Shown: positions 1-9,315, counted from the stretch's first letter. The stretch is DNA of 64,000 nucleotides from Limnobacter sp. SAORIC-580 (GCF_013004065.1 NZ_CP053084.1:2976001-3040000), one strand, 5' to 3'. The notes: generated from the letters alone by a model not told the origin. Translations and numbers: made by a program.

Positions 1-803
1 CGCCCCACCGGGAAATTGAATACCCAAAAACCCAGCACAGCCGCTGTAAGCAACAGCGAATACAAGGCCATGTCCATGGCTTGGTGTTGCAAACCCAACA
101 GACCCAAGCCAAGTGCCAAAATACAAACCACGCCGCTGGCCAAGCCATTCAAACCGTCGATCAGGTTGATTGCATTGCTATAGCCGCTCATGGCAAAGGC
201 TGTAAAGCACCAGGCCACCGGCGCAAAAGCCAACAGTTTGTCCACTGGCGCCAAGCTGACCGAGGTAATTACCGCACCCAAGGCGGCGCAGGCCAAAAAG
301 CCACCGAGAAAGGTGGCTTGCAAACGCAACTTGACTGAAATTTTCTTGGTAATGTCTTCGGCAAAGCCAATCATGAACACTGGCAAACCGCACACCAGCA
401 GCAGCAAGTTCACCTCAAACAAAGGGTGGTCCCGAAACCACATCCACGCCACACCAGCGGCCACCGCCAGGAAAATTGGCAAACCGCCAATTCGGGGCAC
501 AGCAACCCTGTGCAGCTTTTGTACCCCATTCAGGTCATTGTCAAGGCTAAAGCGGGCGTGCCATTGTTTGGTCAGCAGAACGGAAGCACAGGCCAACACG
601 CTAACCCCAAACAGTCCGCCAAACAATAGAATTGGGCTTGTGCTTGAGCCGGTCAGTTTTATTTGGCCAGCAATGTGAATGGTTCCAAATAAAACCAGAG
701 CCACAAATACAGTGAATGCGCTCCACACCCAAAGGCGTGAAGTGAACACCAAGCTGATGCGCCCATCAATGCCGGGCGCCTGTGTTTTTATCGGGGTACT
801 CAT
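1..803 (-). CDS. WecA/MraY-family initiating glycosyltransferase, C-terminus beyond left edge
   Basis: Membrane glycosyltransferase of the MraY/WecA/TagO family, which in known members transfers a sugar-1-phosphate from a UDP-sugar to undecaprenyl phosphate at the inner membrane and so starts a glycan chain. The frame opens with an ATG at 803 and stays open to the window edge, giving about 267 residues. Visible are several hydrophobic segments, the acidic loop FAEDITKKISVKLRL and the active-site loop NAINLIDGLNGLASG. The part that would carry the HIHH-type loop is outside the window. A full-length paralogue lies at 33839-34951. Sugar specificity cannot be read from the sequence. Family assignment is firm. 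Confidence 0.9.
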   Translation of the reverse strand, partial: MSTPIKTQAPGIDGRISLVFTSRLWVWSAFTVFVALVLFGTIHIAGQIKLTGSSTSPILLFGGLFGVSVLACASVLLTKQWHARFSLDNDLNGVQKLHRVAVPRIGGLPIFLAVAAGVAWMWFRDHPLFEVNLLLLVCGLPVFMIGFAEDITKKISVKLRLQATFLGGFLACAALGAVITSVSLAPVDKLLAFAPVAWCFTAFAMSGYSNAINLIDGLNGLASGVVCILALGLGLLGLQHQAMDMALYSLLLTAAVLGFWVFNFPVG

Positions 804-948
804 GAAGCACCTGCCCCTGTTTATTTGGCCAATACCTTGCAAACAAGGGGAGTAAACACCCCTTATTCCCGGTATTGAAAATTTCGCAACTCAATAAACT
901 GCAATTGTTCTGGTCAATACAAATAGCCCAATTTGCAGGAGTAAAAAT

Positions 949-1050
949 ATGTTGTTTAACGGCTTACTCGCTTTGAGCAAACTTCTGGGCCACAACACCA
1001 GCACCGCGCAATTGAAAATTAAATTGGCACGCTGGGTTCAACCAGCCTAA
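949..1050 (+). CDS. possible 33-residue small protein
   Basis: A short frame of 33 codons sits alone in the 439-base gap between two minus-strand genes. It starts with ATG at 949, preceded at a good distance (7 bases) by GCAGGAG, and ends with TAA at 1050. The peptide begins MLFNGLLALSKLLGH and has a hydrophobic first half and a basic, amphipathic second half ending ARWVQPA. No known family is recognised. The well-placed ribosome binding site is the only positive evidence; a chance frame of this size is possible. Confidence 0.3.
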   Translation: MLFNGLLALSKLLGHNTSTAQLKIKLARWVQPA

Positions 1051-1187
1051 ATATTAGTAGTAAAACCGCCCACACAGCACCCCATGAATAGGGGGTAGCG
1101 CCACAAATTATTGCACTAGCGTACTTCTAAATCCATTGCAAAACAAAGGCTTTAGAGGAAACACTCCAGAAATATATTGCATTGCAC

Positions 1188-1207
1188 AAACAGACTAGTC
1201 TGTTTGC
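1188..1207. repeat. 20-bp perfect palindrome
   Basis: CAAACAGACTAGTCTGTTTG reads the same on both strands over 20 bases. It lies 36 bases past the stop codon of the yjbH-like gene, with no run of T on either side. It may be a protein-binding site or a bidirectional stem-loop without the usual U-tract. The rest of 1051-1242 shows nothing else. Confidence 0.5.
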
Positions 1208-1242
1208 ACTAAGTGCATGCACCAAGCCGGCCTGTACAAGGC

Positions 1243-4149
1243 TTACTGCGCTGCCGGGTTTCGGTAGGTCAACAACCTTGGGTCGCGGGCATTGGTGAAG
1301 TCGTAAAGCTCTACGCTGCGGCTCAGCTTTGCACCACCGTCTCGCGTTAGCGGGTTGAACACCAGGTTGGCCGTGCCAGCAACGCTTTGCGTGAAAAAAG
1401 CATCAAACGGCAAGGTGACATACACCCCCTTGTCAAAACTTCCTTCACCAAACTGTTCAGCACTTACGTTGGTACGGGTAAAAAACGCACCCATTTTTAC
1501 ACCGTTGTCGAATACACGGCTAAGGTCTACGGTGGCGCCTTTGTCGCCAGCCAGGTACTGGCCCACACTGGTTTTCACCAAAATGTCTTCAAAACCAGTG
1601 TCCCAATACAGGGTGGCGTGGCCCGTGTTCACCTGGTAGTCGCGCAGGCCAAAGTCTTGCTCAAAATCGCGTTGCTTTACGCTGTTAATATCCAATCCCA
1701 AAGCCACCGTGCTGTTCATTGGCCTGTACAGCACCTCACCACCCACACCAGCAAACATGTCTTCCAGCAAGCCGCCATACGCGGTGTAAAACACATCGCT
1801 TCCCAGCTTGCCGTAATGGGTTAACTGCAGGTTTGGAATGGTGAAATCGGATGTGGTGGCGTATTCGCGCTGGAAAGTGCGTACCCGTGGCAAGTTACTG
1901 GGCGCGGTAAACGTAAACTTGTCGAAGTTGTCCAACAGCGCCGCGCGCACGCGGCCACTGGCCACCGTGCTTTCGGTGAGCTCGTAACTGACATTGCCCA
2001 AGGCTGAAAGCTGGTAAAGAATAAAACCATCGGGCCCACCCAAAATTTGGCGATAACCTGCGCTTACGCTGGTTTTCCAGGGATTTTGTGGGTTGTCAAA
2101 CAAAGTTTGGTAGGGGTACTTAATGCGCTCACGCTGCTTGGTGGCGGGCATGTCCCGCCAAGCATTGGGCAACAAGGTGGTGCGCTGGCGCACCCACAGG
2201 TTGCGATCAACAATGTGCTGGCTAATTTTCTGGCCCTTGGCCTGGTACTCGTAATTGAACCAGGCGTACTCAGCGGGCGCATGCTTGTGCAACACAGCGG
2301 TTGCGCGGTCTACGGTGTATTGCCAATAACCTGCGTCGGCTTCATCAATAATCAGCTTCAGTTCGCCTTCGTCACCCTGCACTTTGGTGGCTACCCAGCC
2401 CGTTTGCTGCTTCAATTCTTCCAGCACTGCAGGCCAGCTTACTGGCCCGGTGGGCGGTGCTTCATTCACTTTGGGGCTGGGCGGGTCGCTTAGCTTGGGT
2501 GTGCCAAAAGTATCAAGCCTTTCATGAAAGCTAAGGGCTACCATTACTTCAGTGCCGCGCTCGTAACCCAAGGTAAAGTCCATGTAATCGTTTACACGGT
2601 GCAGCAGGCCCACGTTCACATTGGTACTTTGTTCCAGGTTGTTACCAAAGGGTTCGCTTTGGTAATCGTTGCCTTCTACTTCCAGCTTCAGTACCCAGTC
2701 TTCCCAAGGCAATTGAACTTGTGCGCCACCGAACAAGGCGGCGGGGCCTTTGAAAAATGTGTTGGTATCTACAGTACCGCCGAGGCCAACTGTGGAACCG
2801 GGGCGGTTCTCGAAAGAATCACCGATCACTTTAAAGGGGTTGCTAATGCCACCACCTGCGCCCAGGCTACCCCAACCCACGCCCAAACTAAAATCAACCG
2901 CGCCCACGCGCTTGCTGCCCACCACATATTCACCGCTGAACAAACCCGTACCAGCTACGTCGCGAAAGCCAACAGACAATTCAGGCAAGTGAGCACTTTC
3001 CTGCAATAAGCGAAACTTCACGTCGAAGTTTTTGTCTTTAAAGCTTTGATCCAGATTGGTGGTTGAAACGCCAAAACGCCGGTTGGTCAGGTTGTTGTAT
3101 CGAAAGCCCGCCTCCATCCAATCGAAGGGTTGCAGCATAAAGCTGTAACGGCTGTAAGGGCTGGTGCGGCTGAAGGTGGCGCTGTAGCTGCCCGCCTGGC
3201 GCATGCGTGCTGTGGGGGTTTGCAAAAGGCCCACAACACCCCAATCGCTGCTGCTGAGGTACCAAGGCTCGCTGGTTTCAAGTGGCTTGGGTTCGGCTTC
3301 ATCAAATTCGGGCAGTAAAGTTTTTTGTTCGATCGCGACAATACTGTGGGCTTGTGGTGCTTGAACAGCCTGCACAAACTCGCCTTGCGTGGCCAAAAAA
3401 CCGGCAATGGCTTCGTGCTGTTTTTGCTCGCCTTCCACTTTGCGGCTGGGTGCCCACAACCAACTGCCGGGTGCAAAGCTGCCCTGGGCTTGCTCATTCC
3501 AGCCATTCACGGCCAGTTGTTCTACCTTGCCATTGGGGTTGGCGACCCAAGCCCAATCCATGGACATTTCAATGCCTAACCAGCTTTTCCAGGCACTTTG
3601 CTTGCCAATACACGCTTCAATGTAGGCTTTGGCAGAAGCGGCGGCCTGGTGTGGCACCACACAGGTGCCAAGGTCGCTAAGTACCGTTACTGTATTGGTG
3701 GCCTGTGGCAACACCACGGTGTAGGTGCTATTCAGTACCGGGTCAAATTCAGGGCGTGCTTGCAGATAGTTGGCATCGGTGCTTTCAAGCTTTAAACGCC
3801 CATTCACCGGCATGGCGCCCACACCTTGCAACACCTGCTGAAGTGCAGCGTTGTTGCGGTTGTTCAAACGCAAATTTTGAATGGCCCTGTCACGGGCCAT
3901 TTGCTGCTCAATGGCATCGGCACTGCTTGGGGCCAGCACCAGCAAACTGCTCAAGCGGTATTGCTGGGCATGCAATCCCGGCAACCAGCCTTGGCGTACC
4001 AACAACGCAGACAAACGTTCTGTACCCTGCGGTTTGGCTTGCAAGGCTTCAATATTGGGGCTTGCTGCAACTGCAATGGCGGGCATAAAAGCCACGCTGA
4101 CCAGCGATGCTACTACGGTCAACACAAAGGGAATTCGATTAGGCTTCAT
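1243..4149 (-). CDS. yjbH: YjbH-like outer-membrane exopolysaccharide protein
   Basis: Large secreted protein of the YjbH/GfcD family (968 residues), thought to form outer-membrane beta-barrels that help polysaccharide leave the cell. A signal peptide begins MKPNRIPFVLTVVASLV and ends near AIAVAA. The body is rich in alternating beta-type sequence, and the GEYVVGSKRVGAVDFSLGVG segment with the following Gly-rich WGSLGAGGG stretch is typical of the family. A longer frame reaches 4188, but the ATG at 4149 overlaps the stop of the upstream yjbF-like gene as ATGA, so translational coupling favours it. It forms a two-gene unit with yjbF; no yjbG homologue is seen between them. Confidence 0.88.
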   Translation of the reverse strand: MKPNRIPFVLTVVASLVSVAFMPAIAVAASPNIEALQAKPQGTERLSALLVRQGWLPGLHAQQYRLSSLLVLAPSSADAIEQQMARDRAIQNLRLNNRNNAALQQVLQGVGAMPVNGRLKLESTDANYLQARPEFDPVLNSTYTVVLPQATNTVTVLSDLGTCVVPHQAAASAKAYIEACIGKQSAWKSWLGIEMSMDWAWVANPNGKVEQLAVNGWNEQAQGSFAPGSWLWAPSRKVEGEQKQHEAIAGFLATQGEFVQAVQAPQAHSIVAIEQKTLLPEFDEAEPKPLETSEPWYLSSSDWGVVGLLQTPTARMRQAGSYSATFSRTSPYSRYSFMLQPFDWMEAGFRYNNLTNRRFGVSTTNLDQSFKDKNFDVKFRLLQESAHLPELSVGFRDVAGTGLFSGEYVVGSKRVGAVDFSLGVGWGSLGAGGGISNPFKVIGDSFENRPGSTVGLGGTVDTNTFFKGPAALFGGAQVQLPWEDWVLKLEVEGNDYQSEPFGNNLEQSTNVNVGLLHRVNDYMDFTLGYERGTEVMVALSFHERLDTFGTPKLSDPPSPKVNEAPPTGPVSWPAVLEELKQQTGWVATKVQGDEGELKLIIDEADAGYWQYTVDRATAVLHKHAPAEYAWFNYEYQAKGQKISQHIVDRNLWVRQRTTLLPNAWRDMPATKQRERIKYPYQTLFDNPQNPWKTSVSAGYRQILGGPDGFILYQLSALGNVSYELTESTVASGRVRAALLDNFDKFTFTAPSNLPRVRTFQREYATTSDFTIPNLQLTHYGKLGSDVFYTAYGGLLEDMFAGVGGEVLYRPMNSTVALGLDINSVKQRDFEQDFGLRDYQVNTGHATLYWDTGFEDILVKTSVGQYLAGDKGATVDLSRVFDNGVKMGAFFTRTNVSAEQFGEGSFDKGVYVTLPFDAFFTQSVAGTANLVFNPLTRDGGAKLSRSVELYDFTNARDPRLLTYRNPAAQ

Positions 4150-4829
4150 TGGCGGTGCCATTCCAGGCAATAAGTGGGGGCCAGGCATTGCTTGCCATAC
4201 ACGGCGGGGGGTAGTTCGCTTGCATTAATACCTTCCGGTAAGGCTTGCGCAAAACCATATATGGCTGGTGGCAAGCCTTCCAGAGCAGCGGGTAGGGCTT
4301 TTGAACCAACGATTGTTTCGCTGTACCAGTAAAGTCCTTTTGTCGCGCTGGCCATTTTGGCCAAATTACTTTTGGGTGGTTCAGTGGGCTGCAATTGCAG
4401 GGTGGCCTGTACGTTGAACAAGCCAAGTTCAGGCACATCAAACCTAGCATTGGTTTGCGGCGCCTGTGCGCCCTGCGTGTATTGAACATTGGCCAGGTTT
4501 ACATTCAAGCCAGTGGTGTCTAAAAGCCGGTTGCCTTGCAAACGCACCACTTCGCCCTTGGCGGCGTACCACACCTGCAAGTTGGGGTATTGGTAACCCA
4601 ACACGGTTAGCGAAGCTGCACCTGGCACTTCAACCTGCATGTATTGGTAAGCGGGGTTGCGGGGCACCGCCTCAAAGTTGCGGTTGGGGCCTTGGTAGGC
4701 TGCCTGCAAGCTGTTAATGGCAGCTTGGTTCAGGCCCGTGCAGGCGGGCAATGCCAACAACGTAGCAGCACAAAAGGCAAGCAGCGAATATTGCCGCAGG
4801 CCTGGCTGGTACTTAAGCCAATTCCGCAT
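4146..4829 (-). CDS. yjbF: YjbF/GfcB-like lipoprotein
   Basis: Predicted outer-membrane lipoprotein of the YjbF/GfcB family (227 residues), associated with export of exopolysaccharide or group 4 capsule. The N-terminus has a basic stretch, a hydrophobic core and a lipobox ending LPAC, so the mature protein would start at that cysteine. The mature part is mostly beta-type and ends CLAPTYCLEW, with two further cysteines. Its TGA overlaps the ATG of the yjbH-like gene. A rho-independent terminator lies between it and the upstream yjbE-like gene, so it may also have its own promoter in 4830-4899. Confidence 0.85.
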   Translation of the reverse strand: MRNWLKYQPGLRQYSLLAFCAATLLALPACTGLNQAAINSLQAAYQGPNRNFEAVPRNPAYQYMQVEVPGAASLTVLGYQYPNLQVWYAAKGEVVRLQGNRLLDTTGLNVNLANVQYTQGAQAPQTNARFDVPELGLFNVQATLQLQPTEPPKSNLAKMASATKGLYWYSETIVGSKALPAALEGLPPAIYGFAQALPEGINASELPPAVYGKQCLAPTYCLEWHRQ

Positions 4830-4899
4830 GTGGGTTTAATCCAGAAAAATAAAACTTTTAAGGCAAATAAGTTTGCACACGTTGTGCATAGGGCACGAA

Positions 4900-4930
4900 T
4901 AAAAAAGCCCCTTTCAAGAAGGGGCTTTTA
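4900..4930 (-). terminator. intrinsic terminator between yjbE-like and yjbF-like genes
   Basis: An 11-bp perfect stem (AAAAGCCCCTT with AAGGGGCTTTT, loop TCAAG) spans 4903-4929. Read on the minus strand it ends in T residues, giving a good intrinsic terminator just after the yjbE-like stop and about 70 bases before yjbF. It should lower expression of yjbFH relative to yjbE. Confidence 0.8.
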
Positions 4931-4947
4931 CAAACAAAAAACCCAAA

Positions 4948-5253
4948 TTACTGGGTTGTGCCTGTTGTTCCTGTGGTGTTGTTGTCGTCGTTAGAAACGG
5001 CAATTACTGTACCCAAGGCAGCGGCTACGCCAACGGCACCCGCCACGCCCAAACCACCAGCGGCTGCACCAGCACCTGCTGCGCCAGCACCGGCACTTGC
5101 GCCAGCGCCTGCACCAGCAGAACCACTTGCACCACCAGCACCTACGCCTTGGCCGCCAGCGGCGCCGCCAGAAGCTTCAACACCGGTTGGTGACTGGGCA
5201 ATTGCTGCGCCAGACAAAGTAACCATGGCCAACATTGCCAAGAATTTTTTCAT
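4948..5253 (-). CDS. yjbE: YjbE/GfcA-like Gly/Ala-rich secreted protein
   Basis: Small secreted protein (101 residues) with the signature of YjbE/GfcA: a signal peptide beginning MKKFLAMLAMVTLSGAAIA, a long low-complexity Gly/Ala region, one hydrophobic stretch (GLGVAGAVGVAAALGTVIAV) and a C-terminal tail of Asp/Asn then Thr/Gly repeats ending TTGTTGTTQ. Its exact job in exopolysaccharide production is unknown. A GTG at 5283 would extend the frame by 10 codons, but the ATG at 5253 starts a canonical signal peptide. It leads the yjbE-F-H set and is followed by a strong terminator. Confidence 0.8.
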   Translation of the reverse strand: MKKFLAMLAMVTLSGAAIAQSPTGVEASGGAAGGQGVGAGGASGSAGAGAGASAGAGAAGAGAAAGGLGVAGAVGVAAALGTVIAVSNDDNNTTGTTGTTQ

Positions 5254-5377
5254 GATAAATACCCCCAAAGAATTTAACTTCACTTAACTTTATAACAAAA
5301 AACAGCAACTACGCCAGTTTTTTTCCATTACATTTTAAATAAACGCCCGTGAAAACAAAGGGGTTTACAAAAAACCA

Positions 5378-5836
5378 CTACAGCAATGCCCTTAACTTGG
5401 GCAACCACAAATCAATCTCGCCTTCCAATACTTTCAAACAGGCATCAAATTCAGCCGGGCCTTGCCCAATCGGGTCTGCTACCTCACTTTGGCCATTCCA
5501 GTGCCCCATTAACCACACCTTGCCTGAATAGGCTGGGAAGTTTTGCACAATCCACTGCTTGTGCCGGTTTTCCATCACCAACATTAGCTGGGCAGCATTG
5601 GCCTGTGGCATCAACAATTGCTCGGCCCGTTTTTCTTCGCCAATTGAATAGCCAGCACGCTCCAAGGCGCCCAATGCTTGTTTGTCGGGCCGCTTGCCAG
5701 TTAAGGCCTGCACACCACAGCTGTTCACATTTATTTTTATACCTGCGGCATCAGCCTTGGCTTGCAATATGGCTTGGCCCATGGGGCTGCGGCAAATATT
5801 GGCAGTGCAAATTACGGTTACCAGTGGCGTGCTCAT
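5378..5836 (-). CDS. wzb: Wzb-type low-molecular-weight tyrosine phosphatase
   Basis: Cytoplasmic protein-tyrosine phosphatase (152 residues) that by family dephosphorylates the tyrosine-rich tail of the Wzc-type kinase encoded directly upstream in the operon (15-base gap). The P-loop CTANICRSP near residue 10 holds the nucleophilic Cys and the phosphate-binding Arg (CX5R-S), and DPIGQGPAEF near residue 120 supplies the general-acid Asp. Cycling of Wzc phosphorylation controls polymer length and export. Length and motifs are normal. Confidence 0.92.
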   Translation of the reverse strand: MSTPLVTVICTANICRSPMGQAILQAKADAAGIKINVNSCGVQALTGKRPDKQALGALERAGYSIGEEKRAEQLLMPQANAAQLMLVMENRHKQWIVQNFPAYSGKVWLMGHWNGQSEVADPIGQGPAEFDACLKVLEGEIDLWLPKLRALL

Positions 5837-5850
5837 GCTGTTTTATCCTG

Positions 5851-8163
5851 TCAGGCCTTTTTACCGTGCACAGGGTCACCATAAGTGCCATAGGCATTCT
5901 TGTACCCATACCCGTAGCCATAACCGTAGTAGTAGCCAGACCTGTTTGCGATAAAGCCGTTGAAAATAAGGCCATTCACACGCACGCCAGCCTGCGCCAG
6001 GCGTTTTTGCGAATCGCTTACCTGGCGAACATTGCTCGCACCGTAGCGCGCCACAATGAATGTGGCGGAACAGTGCTGGCCCATTACAGAAGCATCGCTA
6101 ACCAACAACACCGGTGGGCTGTCGATAATTACATAGTCGTATTCCACATCGGCTTTTTCAAGCAGGGCAATAAAGTTGGGGTGCAGCAGCAATTCGCTGG
6201 GGTTGGGTGGCACTGAACCAGACACCAACACATGCAAACCTTCCAGCTCGGTTTTAATCAGAGCTTTGTCAAAAGCCACTGTGCCCGCAACCACATCGCT
6301 TAAGCCGGGGTGTTTTGCGTCGCCCCGTTCTTCTTGAATGAAGTAGCGGCTGAGAGTGCCCTTGCGCATGTCGCCATCAATCAACAACACCCGCTTGCCA
6401 GCCTGGGCCATAATGGCCGCGAAGTTTGCAGAGACGAACGACTTGCCAATTTCAGGCACTGGGCCAGTAATTAGTACCCGCTTGTTGGGCGAATCGATGG
6501 TGGCAAACTGCAAGCCTGTGCGGAAGCTTCGCAGGGCTTCAATGGAAGGGTCGTTGGGCGCAGAAACCGCAAGTAACCCAACTTTGTCGGTACGGCGGCG
6601 CAAGCCTTTTTCAGCAGTGGTTTGTTGCTGGCTAAGCGGCACAATCGAGTACACCGACAAACCTGTGGCTTGTTCTAATTTGGAGGGGTCACGTACTGCA
6701 CTGCGCAGCATGGCCAAGGCTTGGGCGGCCAATACGCCCAAGAAAATACCCGCTAAAATAGCCAAGGCAAGTACCTGGCCTTTCTTGGGTTTGAAGGGGC
6801 GCTTGGGTTGCTGGGCGTAATCTACAATTGCCACATTGCCCACCGTGCCCGCTTTGGCTACTTTCAATTGCTGCGCACCGTTTAGCAGTGAAGTGTACAA
6901 AGCCTGGTTCACCTCTACATCGCGCCGCAGGCGCAAATACTCTTGTTGCACTTCCGGCAAGGCCTGGGCCTGGCTGGCCACACCGCCGCGCACACTGCGC
7001 AGCTGTACAAGCTGATCATCAATGGCCTGTATTAAAGGGTGGCCAGGTTGAAAGCGCTGTAGCAGCTTTTCGCGCTCAAGCCCTAATTCAACACGCTTGG
7101 TTTCAAGCTCAACGTCTTGCCCTAAAATTCGCTGTGTATCCAGCGTAGGGTCAATGGTGCCTTTGCTTTGAACAAATACGTTCAGCGCGTCCTCAGCCTT
7201 TCGCAGTTGTTCTTTAATGCTGGGTAATTGTTCATCCAGAAAAACCAACTGCTGCTCGGCTTCCTGGCCTTTGCGTTCTACGTTTTGGCGCAAATAAGCA
7301 TTGGCCAATTCATTCAAAAACTGCACGGCAAAGGCAGGGTTCGGGCTTTCATAACTTACCCGAATCATGCTGCTGTTGCGGCCCACCTCACCCGCGCTTA
7401 GTGGCCCAACCAAACCATTGTGCAAGCTTAATGGGTGCCGGCGCACCACATTGGCTTGCATGCCCGGGTTGGCTTCGAATTGAGAAATGGTAATGCTGCC
7501 ACTGCCATATCCAATTTTAAAAGTAAGGGGTTGGCCTACCGTGCCTTGGCCCAGTAGCTCTTCAAAAGGGCTGTAAAAGCTGAAGGTATTTCCCTCGCCT
7601 TTTACGGCCACAAAAGGCTGGTCTGTGAACTCGGTGGGTACACTAAACTGGGCCAGCTTGATTTGTTCACCACCCCATGCGTATTCATTCAAACCCATGA
7701 ATGGTTGAGCCAAGCCCAAAGCGGCTTCATGTTGGTTGGCCAGCCACTGGCCGAATACCGGAAAATACTGTGGAGTAATCGACTGCGCCAAACCCAATGT
7801 TTGGGCCACACTTTCTACCACCGTGCGGCTTTTTATAATTTCAAGTTCGCCTGTTACATTGCTGCCACCAGCGGCAAGCACGCCGCTTACGTCTTCCAGC
7901 GCTGCCAAACCACCGGTTTGCTTGGTTTCCACTTGCAACAACACGTCTGCAGAATAAATAGGCGTGGCCACAGTTGCGTAAAGTAGGCCAATTGCGGTGG
8001 CCACTGCAACTATGGCTGCGGCCACCCATTTGAAATCGAGAAGGTTGTACCACAGGTCGAGCAGGTTGATTTCAGCACTTTCGCTGGTTTGCTCCATGGG
8101 CTGGCCCAAGCCAAGGGCTTGGGGTTGGGTGCTGCGTTCGTAAGGCATATTCATTTGGTTCAC
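5851..8163 (-). CDS. wzc: Wzc-type polysaccharide co-polymerase and tyrosine autokinase
   Basis: Inner-membrane BY-kinase (770 residues) that controls chain length and couples polymerisation to export. Order of parts: a Wzz domain with a transmembrane helix near residue 50 and another near residue 460, a periplasmic region with coiled coil between them, then a cytoplasmic kinase domain with Walker A (GPVPEIGKSF), Walker A-prime (VLLIDGDMRKG) and Walker B (YDYVIIDSPP). The C-terminus has a tyrosine cluster (YYYGYGYGYGYKNAYGTYG), the autophosphorylation tail. The frame opens with GTG at 8163 preceded by AGAGAA; ATGs at 8154 and 8148 are alternatives. It lies between wza and wzb in one operon. 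Confidence 0.93.
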   Translation of the reverse strand: MNQMNMPYERSTQPQALGLGQPMEQTSESAEINLLDLWYNLLDFKWVAAAIVAVATAIGLLYATVATPIYSADVLLQVETKQTGGLAALEDVSGVLAAGGSNVTGELEIIKSRTVVESVAQTLGLAQSITPQYFPVFGQWLANQHEAALGLAQPFMGLNEYAWGGEQIKLAQFSVPTEFTDQPFVAVKGEGNTFSFYSPFEELLGQGTVGQPLTFKIGYGSGSITISQFEANPGMQANVVRRHPLSLHNGLVGPLSAGEVGRNSSMIRVSYESPNPAFAVQFLNELANAYLRQNVERKGQEAEQQLVFLDEQLPSIKEQLRKAEDALNVFVQSKGTIDPTLDTQRILGQDVELETKRVELGLEREKLLQRFQPGHPLIQAIDDQLVQLRSVRGGVASQAQALPEVQQEYLRLRRDVEVNQALYTSLLNGAQQLKVAKAGTVGNVAIVDYAQQPKRPFKPKKGQVLALAILAGIFLGVLAAQALAMLRSAVRDPSKLEQATGLSVYSIVPLSQQQTTAEKGLRRRTDKVGLLAVSAPNDPSIEALRSFRTGLQFATIDSPNKRVLITGPVPEIGKSFVSANFAAIMAQAGKRVLLIDGDMRKGTLSRYFIQEERGDAKHPGLSDVVAGTVAFDKALIKTELEGLHVLVSGSVPPNPSELLLHPNFIALLEKADVEYDYVIIDSPPVLLVSDASVMGQHCSATFIVARYGASNVRQVSDSQKRLAQAGVRVNGLIFNGFIANRSGYYYGYGYGYGYKNAYGTYGDPVHGKKA

Positions 8164-8178
8164 GCTATATTTCTCTGT

Positions 8179-9315
8179 TTATTCGCCTTCCAGCACTCGG
8201 ATATTGGACCGCACGGCAGGTAAAACTTGCAAGCTAGGCAATATAGTACCCAACAAACGATTGATACGAACCAACCTTACAGGGTCTACGTACACTACGT
8301 CTCGCGGCTGCATTTCAAACTGGTCGGCGTACAGCACGCTAGTGGGGCTGGTTGAATCCAAATGGTATATGTTCAGCTTGGGTTGGCTTGCGGCATCAAC
8401 TACGGCCTGGCGTATAACATACACCTGCTGCGCGTTTGCGGTGTTTTGGTTTATGCCACCAATGTCGCTTAACACTTCAGCCAAGGTTAATTTGCCCACC
8501 GGCATGATGAAGGACGATGGCTGCACAACCTCACCCATCAAAAATACCTTGCGCAAACGCCTGTCTGGAATATTCAATACATCGCCGTTTTTAAGCAATA
8601 TGTTTTGCGACAAATCGCCTTGATACAGCAAGCGATAAGCATCCAATACAACAGTTTGATTGTTGCGCTGAAGGGTTACGTTGCTCAGGTCAGCTTCCTT
8701 GCTTAGGCCTCCAGCCTGCGCGATTGCATCACTTAGACGCGTTGGTACATCGGTAATCGGGAAAAAGCCTGGCTGGCTTACCTCTCCGCTTACATAAATT
8801 TTTTGCGAGCGAAACCCGTTGGGTTGAATGTATACATCAACCTGCGGGCTGCGAATAAATTTTTCGAGGTTACGGGTCATCTCGACTCGTATTTCATCGG
8901 TAGTGCGCCCGGCTGCTTTTACTTTGTTCAAAAAGGGAAAGTAAAAAGTACCGTCGGGCAACACCACCTGCCCTTGCAATTGCCCAGTGGTGTTGCCTGC
9001 GGGGTTGGTCAGCTCGGGGTGATCCCATACTGTAATACGCACTAAATCGCCCACACCAATCAGGTACTGGTAAGCCCCGGCTTCAGGGGTAAATGTTGCT
9101 GGCACAAGTTCGGCTTGTGCTGAACTTCTGGAGGCCAAAGCGTTCAGGGAAACGGCATCAATCGGCGTTAAGGTGTAGTCCACACCATTGGCAGCAACCT
9201 CTTGAGAGTTGCCTTTTTCTGCATCAATGCCGAAATACTGGCCTGGATAGGCACAAGCCCCTAGAAGCGGGATGCATAGAAACGCACCAATGCTGAACTT
9301 TCTTGCAAAAAACAT
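8179..9315 (-). CDS. wza: Wza-type outer-membrane polysaccharide export lipoprotein
   Basis: Outer-membrane export lipoprotein (378 residues) expected to form the multimeric channel that meets Wzc in the periplasm. A signal peptide ends in the lipobox LLGAC. Then follow the polysaccharide export domain (YLIGVGDLVRITVWDHPEL through VVLPDGTFYFPFLNKVKAAG) and two SLBB-type domains (KIYVSGEVSQPGFFPI and KVFLMGEVVQPSSFIMPVG). First gene of the wza-wzc-wzb unit, 15 bases ahead of wzc. AGGAAG stands upstream of the ATG. Confidence 0.93.
   Translation of the reverse strand: MFFARKFSIGAFLCIPLLGACAYPGQYFGIDAEKGNSQEVAANGVDYTLTPIDAVSLNALASRSSAQAELVPATFTPEAGAYQYLIGVGDLVRITVWDHPELTNPAGNTTGQLQGQVVLPDGTFYFPFLNKVKAAGRTTDEIRVEMTRNLEKFIRSPQVDVYIQPNGFRSQKIYVSGEVSQPGFFPITDVPTRLSDAIAQAGGLSKEADLSNVTLQRNNQTVVLDAYRLLYQGDLSQNILLKNGDVLNIPDRRLRKVFLMGEVVQPSSFIMPVGKLTLAEVLSDIGGINQNTANAQQVYVIRQAVVDAASQPKLNIYHLDSTSPTSVLYADQFEMQPRDVVYVDPVRLVRINRLLGTILPSLQVLPAVRSNIRVLEGE

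Noticed and set aside
2524..3009. 161-codon plus-strand frame inside the yjbH-like gene
   Set aside because: Opposite a well-supported 968-residue family member; no ribosome binding site or recognisable domain.
4958..5287. Pro/Ala-rich frame on the plus strand opposite the yjbE-like gene
   Set aside because: It is the mirror of the Gly/Ala low-complexity region; the minus strand has a proper signal peptide and family tail.
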